Positions 1 to 6,429 are shown, numbered from the stretch's first letter. The stretch is 8,788 nucleotides of DNA from DAOMOD01 sp964526035 (GCA_964526035.1 CAZGKE010000145.1:1-8788); one strand, 5' to 3'. Translations and numbers: made by a program. The notes: a model not told the origin generated them from the sequence alone.

Positions 1-1
1 G

Positions 2-1507
2 ATGTGCGACGGCGTCACCCAGGGTCGACCCGGCATGGAGCTGTCGCTGTTCTCGCGCGACACCATCGCCATGGGGACCGCCATTGCCCTGTCGCACGAC
101 ATGTTCGACGCCGTCGTGATGCTCGGCGTCTGCGACAAGATCGTGCCGGGCCTGCTGATCGGCGCGCTCTCCTTCGGGCATCTGCCGGTGATCCTGATCC
201 CGGCCGGCCCGATGCCCTCGGGCTTGCCCAACCGGGACAAGGCGCGGGTGCGCCAGGCGTTCGCCGAAGGCAAGGCCACGCGCGATGAGCTGCTGGCCGC
301 CGAAGCCGCCAGCTATCACAGCCCCGGCACCTGCACGTTCTACGGCACTGCCAACTCCAATCAGATGCTGATGGAGGTGATGGGTCTGCACCTGCCCGGC
401 ACAGCATTCGTCAATCCCAACACGCCGCTGCGCGACGCCCTGACGGTCGCCGCGGCCGAGCGCGCCTGTGCCGCCGATCTGCCGCCTCTTGGCTACGTCG
501 TCGACGAAAAGGCCATCGTCAACGCAATGGTCGGACTCGCCGCCACCGGCGGCTCCACCAACCACGCCATACACCTGGTGGCGATTGCGCGCGCCGCCGG
601 AATGGTCATCGACTGGGACGACCTCGACGCCCTGTCGCGGACCACTCCGCTGCTGGCGCGGGTGTATCCGAACGGCCAGGCCGACGTGAACCACTTCCAC
701 GCCGCTGGCGGACTCGGCTATGTGATCCGCGAGCTGATCGAAGCCGGTCTGCTGCACGCCGACATCCGCTGCGTGCACGGCGGCGACCTCGATGCGCAGG
801 CTCGCGAACCCTGGCTCGACGGCCTGAGCCTGCAATGGCGCGCGCCGCCGCTCGAGCCCCTCGACCGCGACGTGCTGCGCCCGGTAGCAACACCGTTCGA
901 TGCCGAAGGCGGAATGCGTCTGCTCAGGGGCAACCTCGGGCGCGCGGTGGCCAAGATCTCGGCGGTGGCCCCCGAACACCGCGTCATCGAGGCACCGGCG
1001 CGCATCTTCGATTCGCAGAACGCGCTGCTCGACGATTTCAAGGCGGGGCTGCTGGAAGGCGATTTCATCGCCGTGATCCGCGGCCAGGGTCCGCGCGCCA
1101 ACGGCATGCCGGAGCTGCACAAGCTCACCCCCACGCTCTCGGTCCTGCAGGCGCGCGGCCAGCGCGTGGCGCTGCTCACCGATGGCCGCATGTCGGGCGC
1201 CTCCGGAGCGGTGCTGGCCGCCATCCATGTGGTTCCGGAAACGGCCTGCGGCGGCGCCATCGGTCGCCTGCGCGACGGTGACGTGGTGCGCCTCGATGCC
1301 GTCGCCGGCACCATGAACGCGCGGGTCGATGCGACCGCATGGGAAGCACGCCAATCCGCCCAGCTGGATCTCGCCGCCAATCGCAGCGGCATGGGCCGCG
1401 AGCTGTTTGCCCTGATGCGCAGACATTGCGGCTCCGCAGAAGAAGGCGCCAGCGCGCTGTTCGAGGAAGAACAGGATGTTGCTTGCCGCGCAGGCGATGA
1501 CACGTGA
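2..1507 (+). CDS. edd: 6-phosphogluconate dehydratase, 5'-truncated by the window edge
   Basis: Catalyses dehydration of 6-phosphogluconate to 2-keto-3-deoxy-6-phosphogluconate (KDPG), the first dedicated Entner-Doudoroff step, in the cytoplasm. The visible 501 residues align by eye with E. coli Edd from about residue 111 to the end, so roughly 110 N-terminal residues are missing. The ATG at the left edge is an internal Met in the conserved MCDGVTQG block, not a start. Two cysteines known as [4Fe-4S] ligands in E. coli Edd (C154, C221) are present as C44 in CDKIVPG and C111 in GTCTFYGTAN, with the same 67-residue spacing. The IlvD/Edd signature TDGRMSGASG is at 393-402; its Ser398 matches the catalytic serine of the family. 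Other Edd blocks are ATGGSTNH, YPNGQADVNHF, GNLGRAVAK and ANGMPELHK. These Edd-specific blocks and the glk-eda neighbours argue against IlvD. The 3' end overlaps or abuts glk. Confidence 0.97.
   Translation: MCDGVTQGRPGMELSLFSRDTIAMGTAIALSHDMFDAVVMLGVCDKIVPGLLIGALSFGHLPVILIPAGPMPSGLPNRDKARVRQAFAEGKATRDELLAAEAASYHSPGTCTFYGTANSNQMLMEVMGLHLPGTAFVNPNTPLRDALTVAAAERACAADLPPLGYVVDEKAIVNAMVGLAATGGSTNHAIHLVAIARAAGMVIDWDDLDALSRTTPLLARVYPNGQADVNHFHAAGGLGYVIRELIEAGLLHADIRCVHGGDLDAQAREPWLDGLSLQWRAPPLEPLDRDVLRPVATPFDAEGGMRLLRGNLGRAVAKISAVAPEHRVIEAPARIFDSQNALLDDFKAGLLEGDFIAVIRGQGPRANGMPELHKLTPTLSVLQARGQRVALLTDGRMSGASGAVLAAIHVVPETACGGAIGRLRDGDVVRLDAVAGTMNARVDATAWEARQSAQLDLAANRSGMGRELFALMRRHCGSAEEGASALFEEEQDVACRAGDDT
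1463..1469 (+). promoter_or_regulatory. Ribosome binding site favouring the upstream glk start
   Basis: GAGGAAG lies inside the last codons of edd, with AGGA ending 8 nt before the ATG at 1476. The downstream candidate ATGs at 1497 and 1515 have no comparable purine-rich element. It is the main sequence argument for the longer glucokinase N-terminus, but it also encodes Glu residues in edd, so it could be coincidental. Confidence 0.45.
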
Positions 1508-2501
1508 CCCGGCGATGACCAACGCCCTCGCCCTGGTGGCCGACATCGGCGGCACCAACGCGCGCTTCGCGCTCACCGATCCCACTGCGGACATACCGAC
1601 GCTCAGCCAGCAGCGCACCCTGCGCTGCGCCGATTTCGCCAGCCTGCATCACGCCGCCGAGGACTACCTTGCGGCCACCGATGCCAGGCCTGTCCACGCC
1701 TCGCTGGCCGTGGCCTGCCCGGTCAAGGGTGACGAGGTGCGCCTTACCAACCGCGCGTGGGCCTTCAGCCGCAGTGAACTCAAGCAGACGCTGGGTCTCG
1801 AAACGCTCACCGTCATCAACGATTTCGGCGCGGTCGCCTGGTCGGTGCCGGCGCTCGGCAAGGACGACCTGCTGCCGCTTTACGGGCCCGCAGGGATTCC
1901 CGAGCGCGGACCGGTGACCCTGATCGGCCCCGGCACCGGACTCGGCGTCGCACTGCTTGCCGGCGAACGCGCGCGTGGCTGGACGGTGGTCGAAACCGAA
2001 GGTGGACACGTCAGCTTCGCGCCGCAGGGCGATGAGGAGCAGCTCATCGCCCGCTGGGCCATCGCCCGCTTCGGGCGCGTATCCAACGAACGGCTGGTTT
2101 CCGGCGCCGGCCTTTCGCACATCGACGCCGCGCTTCGCGGGGAGGACCCATCCAATCGCGCCGCCACGCTGCGCGAACCGGCGCAGATCGTCGCCGCGGC
2201 ACTGGAAGGGCACGACCTGGTCGCGAGACGAACGCTGGCGCGCTTCTGCGCGATCTTCGGCAGCGTCGCCGGCGACTGCGCCCTGGTGCACGGTGCGCGC
2301 AGCGTCGTCATTGCCGGCGGCATCGTGCCACGCATCATTCCCTTCCTCAGAAGCAGCGCCTTTCGTGAACGCTTTCTTGCCAAAGGCCGTTTCGCCGACT
2401 ACCTCGCCGCCGTGCCGATCCACCTCATCACCCATCCCCATCCGGGACTGCTGGGCGCAGCGATGGCGCTGAAGGACCCGCCGCAGGAAAGTACCGCATG
2501 A
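1476..2501 (+). CDS. glk: Glucokinase (Glk family, ATP-dependent)
   Basis: Phosphorylates glucose to glucose-6-phosphate, feeding the Entner-Doudoroff route encoded by its neighbours; cytoplasmic. Numbered from ATG 1476 (341 aa), it shows the phosphate-1 motif DIGGTNAR at 23-30, INDF at 114-117 (Asp116 the likely catalytic base), the phosphate-2 motif GPGTGLG at 151-157, and EGGH at 175-178 and Glu205, which match glucose-contacting residues of E. coli Glk. AGGIVPR is at 280-286 and PGLLG lies near the C-terminus. The start is uncertain. ATG 1476 has the better ribosome site and overlaps edd by 32 nt. ATG 1515 (protein starting MTNALALVADIGG) matches the usual Glk N-terminus, gives 328 aa and begins 7 nt after the edd stop. 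The function is unaffected. The stop overlaps the eda start as ATGA, suggesting translational coupling. Confidence 0.95.
   Translation: MLLAAQAMTRDPAMTNALALVADIGGTNARFALTDPTADIPTLSQQRTLRCADFASLHHAAEDYLAATDARPVHASLAVACPVKGDEVRLTNRAWAFSRSELKQTLGLETLTVINDFGAVAWSVPALGKDDLLPLYGPAGIPERGPVTLIGPGTGLGVALLAGERARGWTVVETEGGHVSFAPQGDEEQLIARWAIARFGRVSNERLVSGAGLSHIDAALRGEDPSNRAATLREPAQIVAAALEGHDLVARRTLARFCAIFGSVAGDCALVHGARSVVIAGGIVPRIIPFLRSSAFRERFLAKGRFADYLAAVPIHLITHPHPGLLGAAMALKDPPQESTA
2485..2490 (+). promoter_or_regulatory. Ribosome binding site of eda
   Basis: AGGAAA inside the last glk codons sits 7 nt before the eda ATG. With the 4-nt ATGA overlap it supports the chosen eda start and coupled translation from glk. 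Confidence 0.6.
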
Positions 2502-3157
2502 GCCGCTGGACCGCCGACAGCCGAGCTGGCGCCGTTGATGCGGTGTTCGACGCCGCCCCGGTCCTGCCGGTACTGACCATCGAACGCCTTGACCAGGCGC
2601 TGCCGCTGGCGCAGGCGCTGGTGCGCGGGGGGCTGCCGGTGCTGGAAGTGACCCTGCGCAGCCCGGTCGCGGTGGAGGCCATCCGTCTGATTGCCGCGGA
2701 CATCCCGGAAGCCGTCGTCGGTGCAGGCACGGTGCTTGATGCCGCGCAGCTTGACAAGGTGGCCGCGGCGGGTGCGCGCTTCGCGATCGCTCCCGGTTTT
2801 ACCGAAGCGCTCTACGGCGCCGCCGACGCAGCGCCGATCCCGCTGATCCCGGCAATCGCGACAGCCAGCGAACTGATGCGAGGCCTGGAGCGCGGGCATC
2901 GCCGTTTCAAGTTCTTCCCGGCGGTCGCTGCAGGGGGCATCCCCGCACTCAAGGCCTTCGCCAGCCCCTTCCCGCGGGTGCGCTTCTGCCCCACCGGAGG
3001 CATCGACGCCACCAACGCGTCGGAGTGGCTGGCCCTGTCCAATGTCGCCACCGTGGGCGGCTCATGGATGGTACCGGCCGATGCCCTGCGCGACGGCGAC
3101 TGGGGTCGAATTGCCGACCTGGCAGGGCGGGCGGCCGCGTTGCGGCTGAGGGCCTAG
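2498..3157 (+). CDS. eda: KDPG aldolase (2-dehydro-3-deoxy-phosphogluconate aldolase)
   Basis: Class I aldolase that cleaves KDPG into pyruvate and glyceraldehyde-3-phosphate, the last step of the Entner-Doudoroff pathway; the family is trimeric and cytoplasmic. At 219 aa it is close to E. coli Eda (213 aa). Lys138 in FKFFPA is the Schiff-base lysine (E. coli K133), Glu50 in LEVTLRS is the catalytic acid/base (E45), and Arg54 matches R49. GAGTV (76-80), FCPTGGI (163-169) and GGSWMVPADAL are further family blocks, all with a constant offset of 5 residues, which supports this start. It is the third gene of edd-glk-eda and overlaps glk by 4 nt. Some Eda proteins also act on 4-hydroxy-2-oxoglutarate, but the context here favours KDPG. 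Confidence 0.97.
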   Translation: MSRWTADSRAGAVDAVFDAAPVLPVLTIERLDQALPLAQALVRGGLPVLEVTLRSPVAVEAIRLIAADIPEAVVGAGTVLDAAQLDKVAAAGARFAIAPGFTEALYGAADAAPIPLIPAIATASELMRGLERGHRRFKFFPAVAAGGIPALKAFASPFPRVRFCPTGGIDATNASEWLALSNVATVGGSWMVPADALRDGDWGRIADLAGRAAALRLRA

Positions 3158-3198
3158 GAGACGTCAGCGACCTGGCTTGGTGGTGGTTGCGCGACGGT

Positions 3199-3218
3199 CC
3201 TGTCTCTTCAATGGCAGG
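3199..3218 (+). other. Small hairpin downstream of eda
   Basis: CCTGTC and GGCAGG pair over 6 bp (one G-U) around an 8-nt loop, 41 nt after the eda stop. No T-run follows, so it is not a canonical intrinsic terminator. Together with the adjacent REP-like hairpin it forms a structured 3' region that could stabilise or end the operon mRNA. Confidence 0.3.
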
Positions 3219-3221
3219 CTG

Positions 3222-3246
3222 ATCGCGGCTTGCGCCGCTCCTACAG
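3222..3246 (-). repeat. REP-like palindromic element (GTAG foot, GCGGC stem)
   Basis: On the minus strand this reads CTGTAGGAGCGGC, then a GCAA loop, then GCCGCGAT. Stem arms at 3225-3229 and 3234-3238 pair perfectly over 5 bp. The GTAGGAGCGGC head is the well-known form of REP elements in Pseudomonas and Xanthomonadales, where the GTAG tetranucleotide at the foot is the recognition feature of RAYT transposases. It lies between convergent genes, the usual REP location. Only one copy is visible, so dispersal in the genome is inferred. Its GTAG contains the TAG stop of the lipoprotein gene on the same strand. Confidence 0.65.
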
Positions 3247-3795
3247 AAGCTTTGCGCGCGCCCAGCTGGCCGTGTACACGACCCAGTCGTCGCCGCCCTT
3301 CTTCCAGCCCGACTCCACTTCGTAGGCGCCCGCCTGTTCAGGTATGAACGAACCGCTGCCGCCGCTGGCGAACGCGGTGAAGCGCACCGTGGCGCGATCG
3401 CCGTGCATGGTGACCTCCATCGGACCCAGCGTGATGCCGAGCGAGCGGTGGCGCATGGTCTCGACCCGCACCAGCGCGTGCAGTTGACGAACGTCGAGCT
3501 GGCCCTCCTGCCCGAAGAAGTCCTCCGCCACGCCACGCATGAACTGCCCGGCCTCGCGCTCCTCAAGCGCCTCGACCATCGCGCCGATGCGCGCGCGCAG
3601 CGCTTCCTCGTCCGGCTCGCGGGCGCAGGCGGCCAGCAGAACCGCTGCCAGGGCCAGGCCCAGGCCCAGGTATCCGGGCCAACGGCGCCCCGGCAAGCGC
3701 CACGCGCCCGGGTCGAGGCTGCGCGCCACTGGCGCGAAGCCGCGTACCGACCAAACCTTGACGCGACCCGGCGCCTGCATGCGAAAACGTTCCAT
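3241..3795 (-). CDS. Predicted outer-membrane lipoprotein with NTF2-like mature domain
   Basis: Function unknown. From the first ATG the protein is 184 aa. A hydrophobic stretch (about 42-54) ends in the lipobox LAAC with Cys57. Ala at +2 suggests sorting to the outer membrane. The mature part (about 128 aa) starts with an acidic helix (EEALRARIGAMVEALEERE), then a VAEDFFG block and beta-rich segments ending in a WVVYTASW strand. This pattern resembles NTF2/SnoaL-like proteins annotated in Xanthomonadaceae; no catalytic residues are recognisable. The N-region before the signal helix is unusually long. An internal TTG at codon 34 (start MPGRRWPGYLG) or GTG at codon 23 would give a normal signal peptide, but neither has a clear ribosome site, and ATG 3795 has only a weak AGGG. 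The stop codon lies in a REP-like element. Divergent from fadD. Confidence 0.75.
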   Translation of the reverse strand: MERFRMQAPGRVKVWSVRGFAPVARSLDPGAWRLPGRRWPGYLGLGLALAAVLLAACAREPDEEALRARIGAMVEALEEREAGQFMRGVAEDFFGQEGQLDVRQLHALVRVETMRHRSLGITLGPMEVTMHGDRATVRFTAFASGGSGSFIPEQAGAYEVESGWKKGGDDWVVYTASWARAKLL

Positions 3796-3823
3796 CAGCC
3801 TGACGACCCTGCATCGTGTTCGC

Positions 3824-3852
3824 TTGTCAGCTTACACCCGCTGTGCTGCAAT
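3824..3852 (+). promoter_or_regulatory. Putative sigma70 promoter of fadD
   Basis: TTGTCA (5 of 6 to the -35 consensus) and TGCAAT (4 of 6 to the -10) are separated by 17 bp. The predicted transcription start near 3859 leaves an 80-nt leader before fadD. It is in the only sizeable gap upstream of fadD. Weak -10, no experimental support. Confidence 0.35.
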
Positions 3853-3858
3853 CCCTGA

Positions 3859-3876
3859 CAATACGCGGCCGTATTG
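3859..3876. promoter_or_regulatory. Palindrome, candidate operator at the fadD promoter
   Basis: CAATACGCGGCCGTATTG is a perfect 7-bp inverted repeat around 4 nt. It starts 7 nt after the putative -10 box, so a dimeric repressor bound here would cover the transcription start. Size and symmetry fit a TetR- or GntR-type site. Fatty-acid genes are commonly controlled by FadR, PsrA or similar repressors, but the sequence does not match the FadR or PsrA motifs I know. It could also act on the divergent lipoprotein gene. Confidence 0.4.
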
Positions 3877-3925
3877 ATCCGTGCGCGCCGAAACCACAAC
3901 AAGATCCATGCGTTCAAGAGAATCC

Positions 3926-3932
3926 GGAGGGG
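3926..3932 (+). promoter_or_regulatory. Strong Shine-Dalgarno site fixing the fadD start
   Basis: GGAGGGG ends 7 nt before ATG 3940. It decides against the in-frame TTG at 3874, which would add 22 basic residues not present in FadD homologues and would overlap the palindrome. Confidence 0.85.
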
Positions 3933-3939
3933 AACCCAC

Positions 3940-5622
3940 ATGAGCACGAGCATCGACCGGCCCTGGTTGGCCCAGTACCCTCAGGGTGTTCCCGAGGAGA
4001 TCAATCCGGAGGCCTACAGGTCCATCGTCGACGTCTTCGAGAAGTCGGTCGAACGCTTCCGCCACCGCCCGGCCTTTTCCAACCTCGGCAAGACGCTCAG
4101 CTTCGATGAGATCGATACCTTCAGCGCCGGCTTCGCCAGCTTTCTGATCCACGAGCTGGGCATGAAGAAGGGCGACCGGATCGCCATCATGATGCCCAAC
4201 GTGTTGCAGTACCCCATCGCCCTGTTCGGCGCACAGCGCGCCGGCCTTACGGTGGTCAACACCAACCCGATGTACACCGCGCGTGAGCTCAAGCACCAGC
4301 TCAAGGATTCCGGCGCCACGGCCATTGTTGTCCTTGAGAATTTCGCAAGCGTGCTGGCGGAGGTGCAGGACGACACGCCGGTGAAGCACGTCATCATCAC
4401 CGGTCTGGGCGACATGCTCGGCTTCCCCAAGCGCCTGATCGTCAACTTCGTAATCCGGCACGTGAAGAAGATGGTTCCGGCCTACGATCTGCCCGGACAC
4501 ATCCGCTTCAATGACGCGCTTTCCAAAGGCAGCGTCAGGAAGCTGCCCAAGGTGGATGTCGGTCCCGAAGACATCGCCTTCCTGCAATACACCGGTGGCA
4601 CCACCGGCGTCGCCAAGGGCGCGATGCTCACCCAGCGCAACATGGTGGCAAACATGGAACAGGTGGCCCCGGTCATCGCCGGCAAGGCCAAGGAGGGCGA
4701 GGAAGTGGTGATCACCGCGCTGCCGCTCTACCACATCTTCGCGCTCACGGTGAATTGTCTGATCTTCACCCGCTTTGGCGGCCGGAACATCCTCATCACC
4801 AACCCGCGCGACATGCCCGGCTTCGTCAAGGAACTGAGCCAGGTGCCGTTCTCCATAATCACCGGCGTCAACACCCTGTTCAACGGCCTGCTCAATACGC
4901 CCGGCTTCGACAAGCTCGATTTCAGCCACCTGAAGGCCGCCATGGGCGGCGGCATGGCCGTGCAGAAGGCGGTGGCCGAACGCTGGATGCAGGTCACCGG
5001 CACCGTGCTGATCGAAGGCTACGGCCTCACCGAAACCTCGCCCGTCGCCACCGTCAACCCGCCCGACATTGCAGGCTTCAGCGGCTCCATCGGTTTGCCG
5101 GCGCCGTCCACCGATATCTGCGTCAAGGACGACGACGGCAACATGCTGCCCATGGGGGAGGTGGGCGAAATCTGCGTGCGCGGTCCACAGGTGATGAAGG
5201 GCTACTGGGAGCGCCCAGAGGAAACCGCCAAGGTCATCAAGGACGGCTGGCTGCACACCGGCGACATGGGCCGGATGGACGAGAAGGGTTTCTTCTACAT
5301 CGTCGACCGCAAGAAGGACATGATCCTGGTGTCCGGATTCAACGTGTACCCCAACGAGATCGAGGACGTCATCGCCACCCACCCCGGCGTACTCGAAGTG
5401 GCCGCTGTCGGCGTACCCGACGAAAAGGCCGGCGAGGCTGTCAAGGTGGTCATCGTCAAGAAGGACCCCAACCTGACCGCAGACGACGTCAAGGCGCTTT
5501 GCAAGAAGGAACTGACCGGCTACAAGCAGCCGAAGTACGTGGAGTTCCGGGACGAGCTGCCGAAGTCAAACGTGGGCAAGATTCTGCGCCGGGAGCTGCG
5601 CGACTCGCCGAAGCCGGCGTAG
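3940..5622 (+). CDS. fadD: Long-chain fatty acid--CoA ligase
   Basis: Activates long-chain fatty acids to acyl-CoA via an acyl-adenylate, for beta-oxidation and coupled uptake; a peripheral inner-membrane enzyme of the ANL superfamily. At 560 aa it matches E. coli FadD (561 aa) almost end to end. The ATP/AMP signature YTGGTTGVAKG starts at residue 217, EGYGLTE is at 359-365, and the fatty-acyl-CoA-synthetase signature begins at 435 with DGWLHTGDMG and continues to VDRKKDMILVSGFNVYP. Lys547 in KSNVGKILRREL is the adenylation lysine. The N-terminus (WLAQYPQGVPEEINPEAY) is also FadD-like, which separates it from other acyl-CoA ligases. It is a single-gene unit between two minus-strand genes, with its own likely promoter and a hairpin 9 nt after the stop. 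Confidence 0.97.
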   Translation: MSTSIDRPWLAQYPQGVPEEINPEAYRSIVDVFEKSVERFRHRPAFSNLGKTLSFDEIDTFSAGFASFLIHELGMKKGDRIAIMMPNVLQYPIALFGAQRAGLTVVNTNPMYTARELKHQLKDSGATAIVVLENFASVLAEVQDDTPVKHVIITGLGDMLGFPKRLIVNFVIRHVKKMVPAYDLPGHIRFNDALSKGSVRKLPKVDVGPEDIAFLQYTGGTTGVAKGAMLTQRNMVANMEQVAPVIAGKAKEGEEVVITALPLYHIFALTVNCLIFTRFGGRNILITNPRDMPGFVKELSQVPFSIITGVNTLFNGLLNTPGFDKLDFSHLKAAMGGGMAVQKAVAERWMQVTGTVLIEGYGLTETSPVATVNPPDIAGFSGSIGLPAPSTDICVKDDDGNMLPMGEVGEICVRGPQVMKGYWERPEETAKVIKDGWLHTGDMGRMDEKGFFYIVDRKKDMILVSGFNVYPNEIEDVIATHPGVLEVAAVGVPDEKAGEAVKVVIVKKDPNLTADDVKALCKKELTGYKQPKYVEFRDELPKSNVGKILRRELRDSPKPA

Positions 5623-5631
5623 CGTGGCGAA

Positions 5632-5657
5632 AGCATCCCCGCCGGTGCGGGGATGCT
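5632..5657. terminator. Strong hairpin between convergent fadD and the lipoprotein gene
   Basis: AGCATCCCCGC and GCGGGGATGCT form a perfect 11-bp GC-rich stem with a CGGT loop, 9 nt after the fadD stop. A T-run is missing on the plus strand and is only hinted at (TTTCGCC) on the minus strand. The convergent placement suggests a shared bidirectional terminator or 3'-end stabiliser. Confidence 0.6.
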
Positions 5658-5683
5658 CTGGCTTGGTCGGGCATTTCCGGCAA

Positions 5684-5711
5684 GGCAGGTGCTTCGCTCA
5701 GAAGTCCTGCC
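5684..5711. other. Second, interrupted hairpin between convergent genes
   Basis: GGCAGG pairs with CCTGCC (6 bp), and inside it CTTC pairs with GAAG (4 bp) around a GCTCA loop, with a small TG/T internal loop between. It lies 15 nt beyond the stop of the minus-strand lipoprotein gene, so it may serve as that gene's terminator or mRNA 3' stabiliser. No T-run is seen on either strand. Confidence 0.4.
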
Positions 5712-5725
5712 CTGATCGATGCACC

Positions 5726-6229
5726 TCAACGCAGCGCGTACAGCTCCTGGTTGCGGATCATCACCCGGTCGCCCTCGCGAATGCCGCGGTTGTCGCGCTG
5801 GCCGACCTGCGCCCAGCGTCCGTCATCCAGGCGGACATCGAACACATAGATCTGGCGATCGCCCTGGCGGCGACCCTCGATCTGGTGACCGGCGATACCG
5901 CCCGCCACGGCACCGCCCACGGTCGCCGCGTCGCGACCGCTGCCGGAACCAATGTTGCTGCCGACGACGCCACCGATGATGGCGCCGAGTACGGCACCGC
6001 CTCCCGAGGCACGATCACGTTCCCAGCTCGATTGAATCCGCTCGACCGTACCGCAGGTGTCGCAGCGCGAATAGCGTGAGTCCTGATAGCGGGGGTCGCC
6101 TGCGGTCTGGTAGCGCGAATCGTTGTATCCGTATCCGCGGTCGCTGTAGCGCGGCGAGGTACTGGCACAGGCACCGATAAGCATGGCGACGAGCGCCAGC
6201 AGTGCCGTCTTGAAAATCATGTTGCGCAT
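5726..6229 (-). CDS. Glycine-zipper 2TM-domain outer-membrane lipoprotein (SlyB-like)
   Basis: A 167-aa envelope lipoprotein; precise role unknown. The signal peptide has a short MRNMIFK n-region and a hydrophobic core ending in LIGAC, making Cys21 the lipidation site; Ala at +2 predicts outer-membrane sorting. Residues 28-55 are a Tyr/Arg/Asp-rich linker with repeated (D)SRY and PRY units, followed by a CDTC motif (Cys56, Cys59). Residues 76-115 form a glycine zipper (GGGAVLGAIIGGVVGSNIG, then GGAVAGGIAG), the hallmark of the 17-kDa antigen/SlyB group. The C-terminus (about 127-165, IYVFDVRLDDGRW to GDRVMI) is the usual beta-rich tail of these proteins. GGAG lies 6 nt before the ATG, which supports the start over the internal Met4. 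Convergent with fadD. Confidence 0.88.
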   Translation of the reverse strand: MRNMIFKTALLALVAMLIGACASTSPRYSDRGYGYNDSRYQTAGDPRYQDSRYSRCDTCGTVERIQSSWERDRASGGGAVLGAIIGGVVGSNIGSGSGRDAATVGGAVAGGIAGHQIEGRRQGDRQIYVFDVRLDDGRWAQVGQRDNRGIREGDRVMIRNQELYALR

Positions 6230-6235
6230 GGTGTT

Positions 6236-6239
6236 CTCC
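6236..6239 (-). promoter_or_regulatory. Ribosome binding site of the glycine-zipper lipoprotein gene
   Basis: On the minus strand GGAG lies 6 nt before the ATG ending at 6229. Good spacing; it selects this start over the ATG three codons further in. Confidence 0.65.
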
Positions 6240-6358
6240 GTGACTGTTCAAACCGAATCGCTGAAGCGAGACGGAGTGATAGTTTCCGGCGTGATCGCCT
6301 CAGGCCTGTGTGAATGCTACGGTTCGGGCCACGCGCAGTCGGTTCGTTTCCACACATT

Positions 6359-6392
6359 GCCGTGCGTCTCGATCGTTGATCCGGGACACGGC
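6359..6392. other. Inverted repeat next to the protease 3' hairpin
   Basis: GCCGTG and CACGGC flank a 22-nt interior. Further pairing is possible inside with a 2-nt bulge (GTCTCG with CGGGAC, one G-U) or between two GATC copies. It ends 2 nt before the perfect hairpin at 6395, so two folded elements would stand in tandem. The predicted stability is moderate at best. Confidence 0.3.
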
Positions 6393-6394
6393 AT

Positions 6395-6429
6395 GACCCG
6401 CGTCGATCGAAACTTGATCGACGCGGGTC
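6395..6429 (-). terminator. Perfect 14-bp hairpin downstream of the protease gene
   Basis: GACCCGCGTCGATC and GATCGACGCGGGTC are exact reverse complements around a 7-nt loop, 54 nt after the protease stop. This is the strongest stem in the window. No T-run follows on either strand, so it may be a non-canonical terminator, an mRNA 3' stabiliser, or a binding site. Its symmetry leaves the strand assignment to context. Confidence 0.5.

Noticed and set aside
1176..2441. 421-codon open frame on the minus strand opposite edd and glk
   Set aside because: It is antisense to two genes with complete catalytic motifs. Its translation is low-complexity and resembles no family; long antisense frames are expected in high-GC coding DNA.
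3874..3939. Upstream TTG start adding 22 residues to fadD
   Set aside because: The strong GGAGGGG site 7 nt before ATG 3940 and the FadD N-terminal alignment favour the shorter protein.
3832..5382. 516-codon open frame on the minus strand opposite fadD
   Set aside because: It runs opposite a full-length FadD and across the fadD promoter region. The composition (His/Asp/Val-rich) is typical of the mirror of a GC-rich gene.
4755..5849. 364-codon plus-strand frame overlapping fadD and the following gap
   Set aside because: Arg/Gly/His-rich shifted-frame product of fadD with no recognisable domain; it also runs through the 11-bp hairpin.
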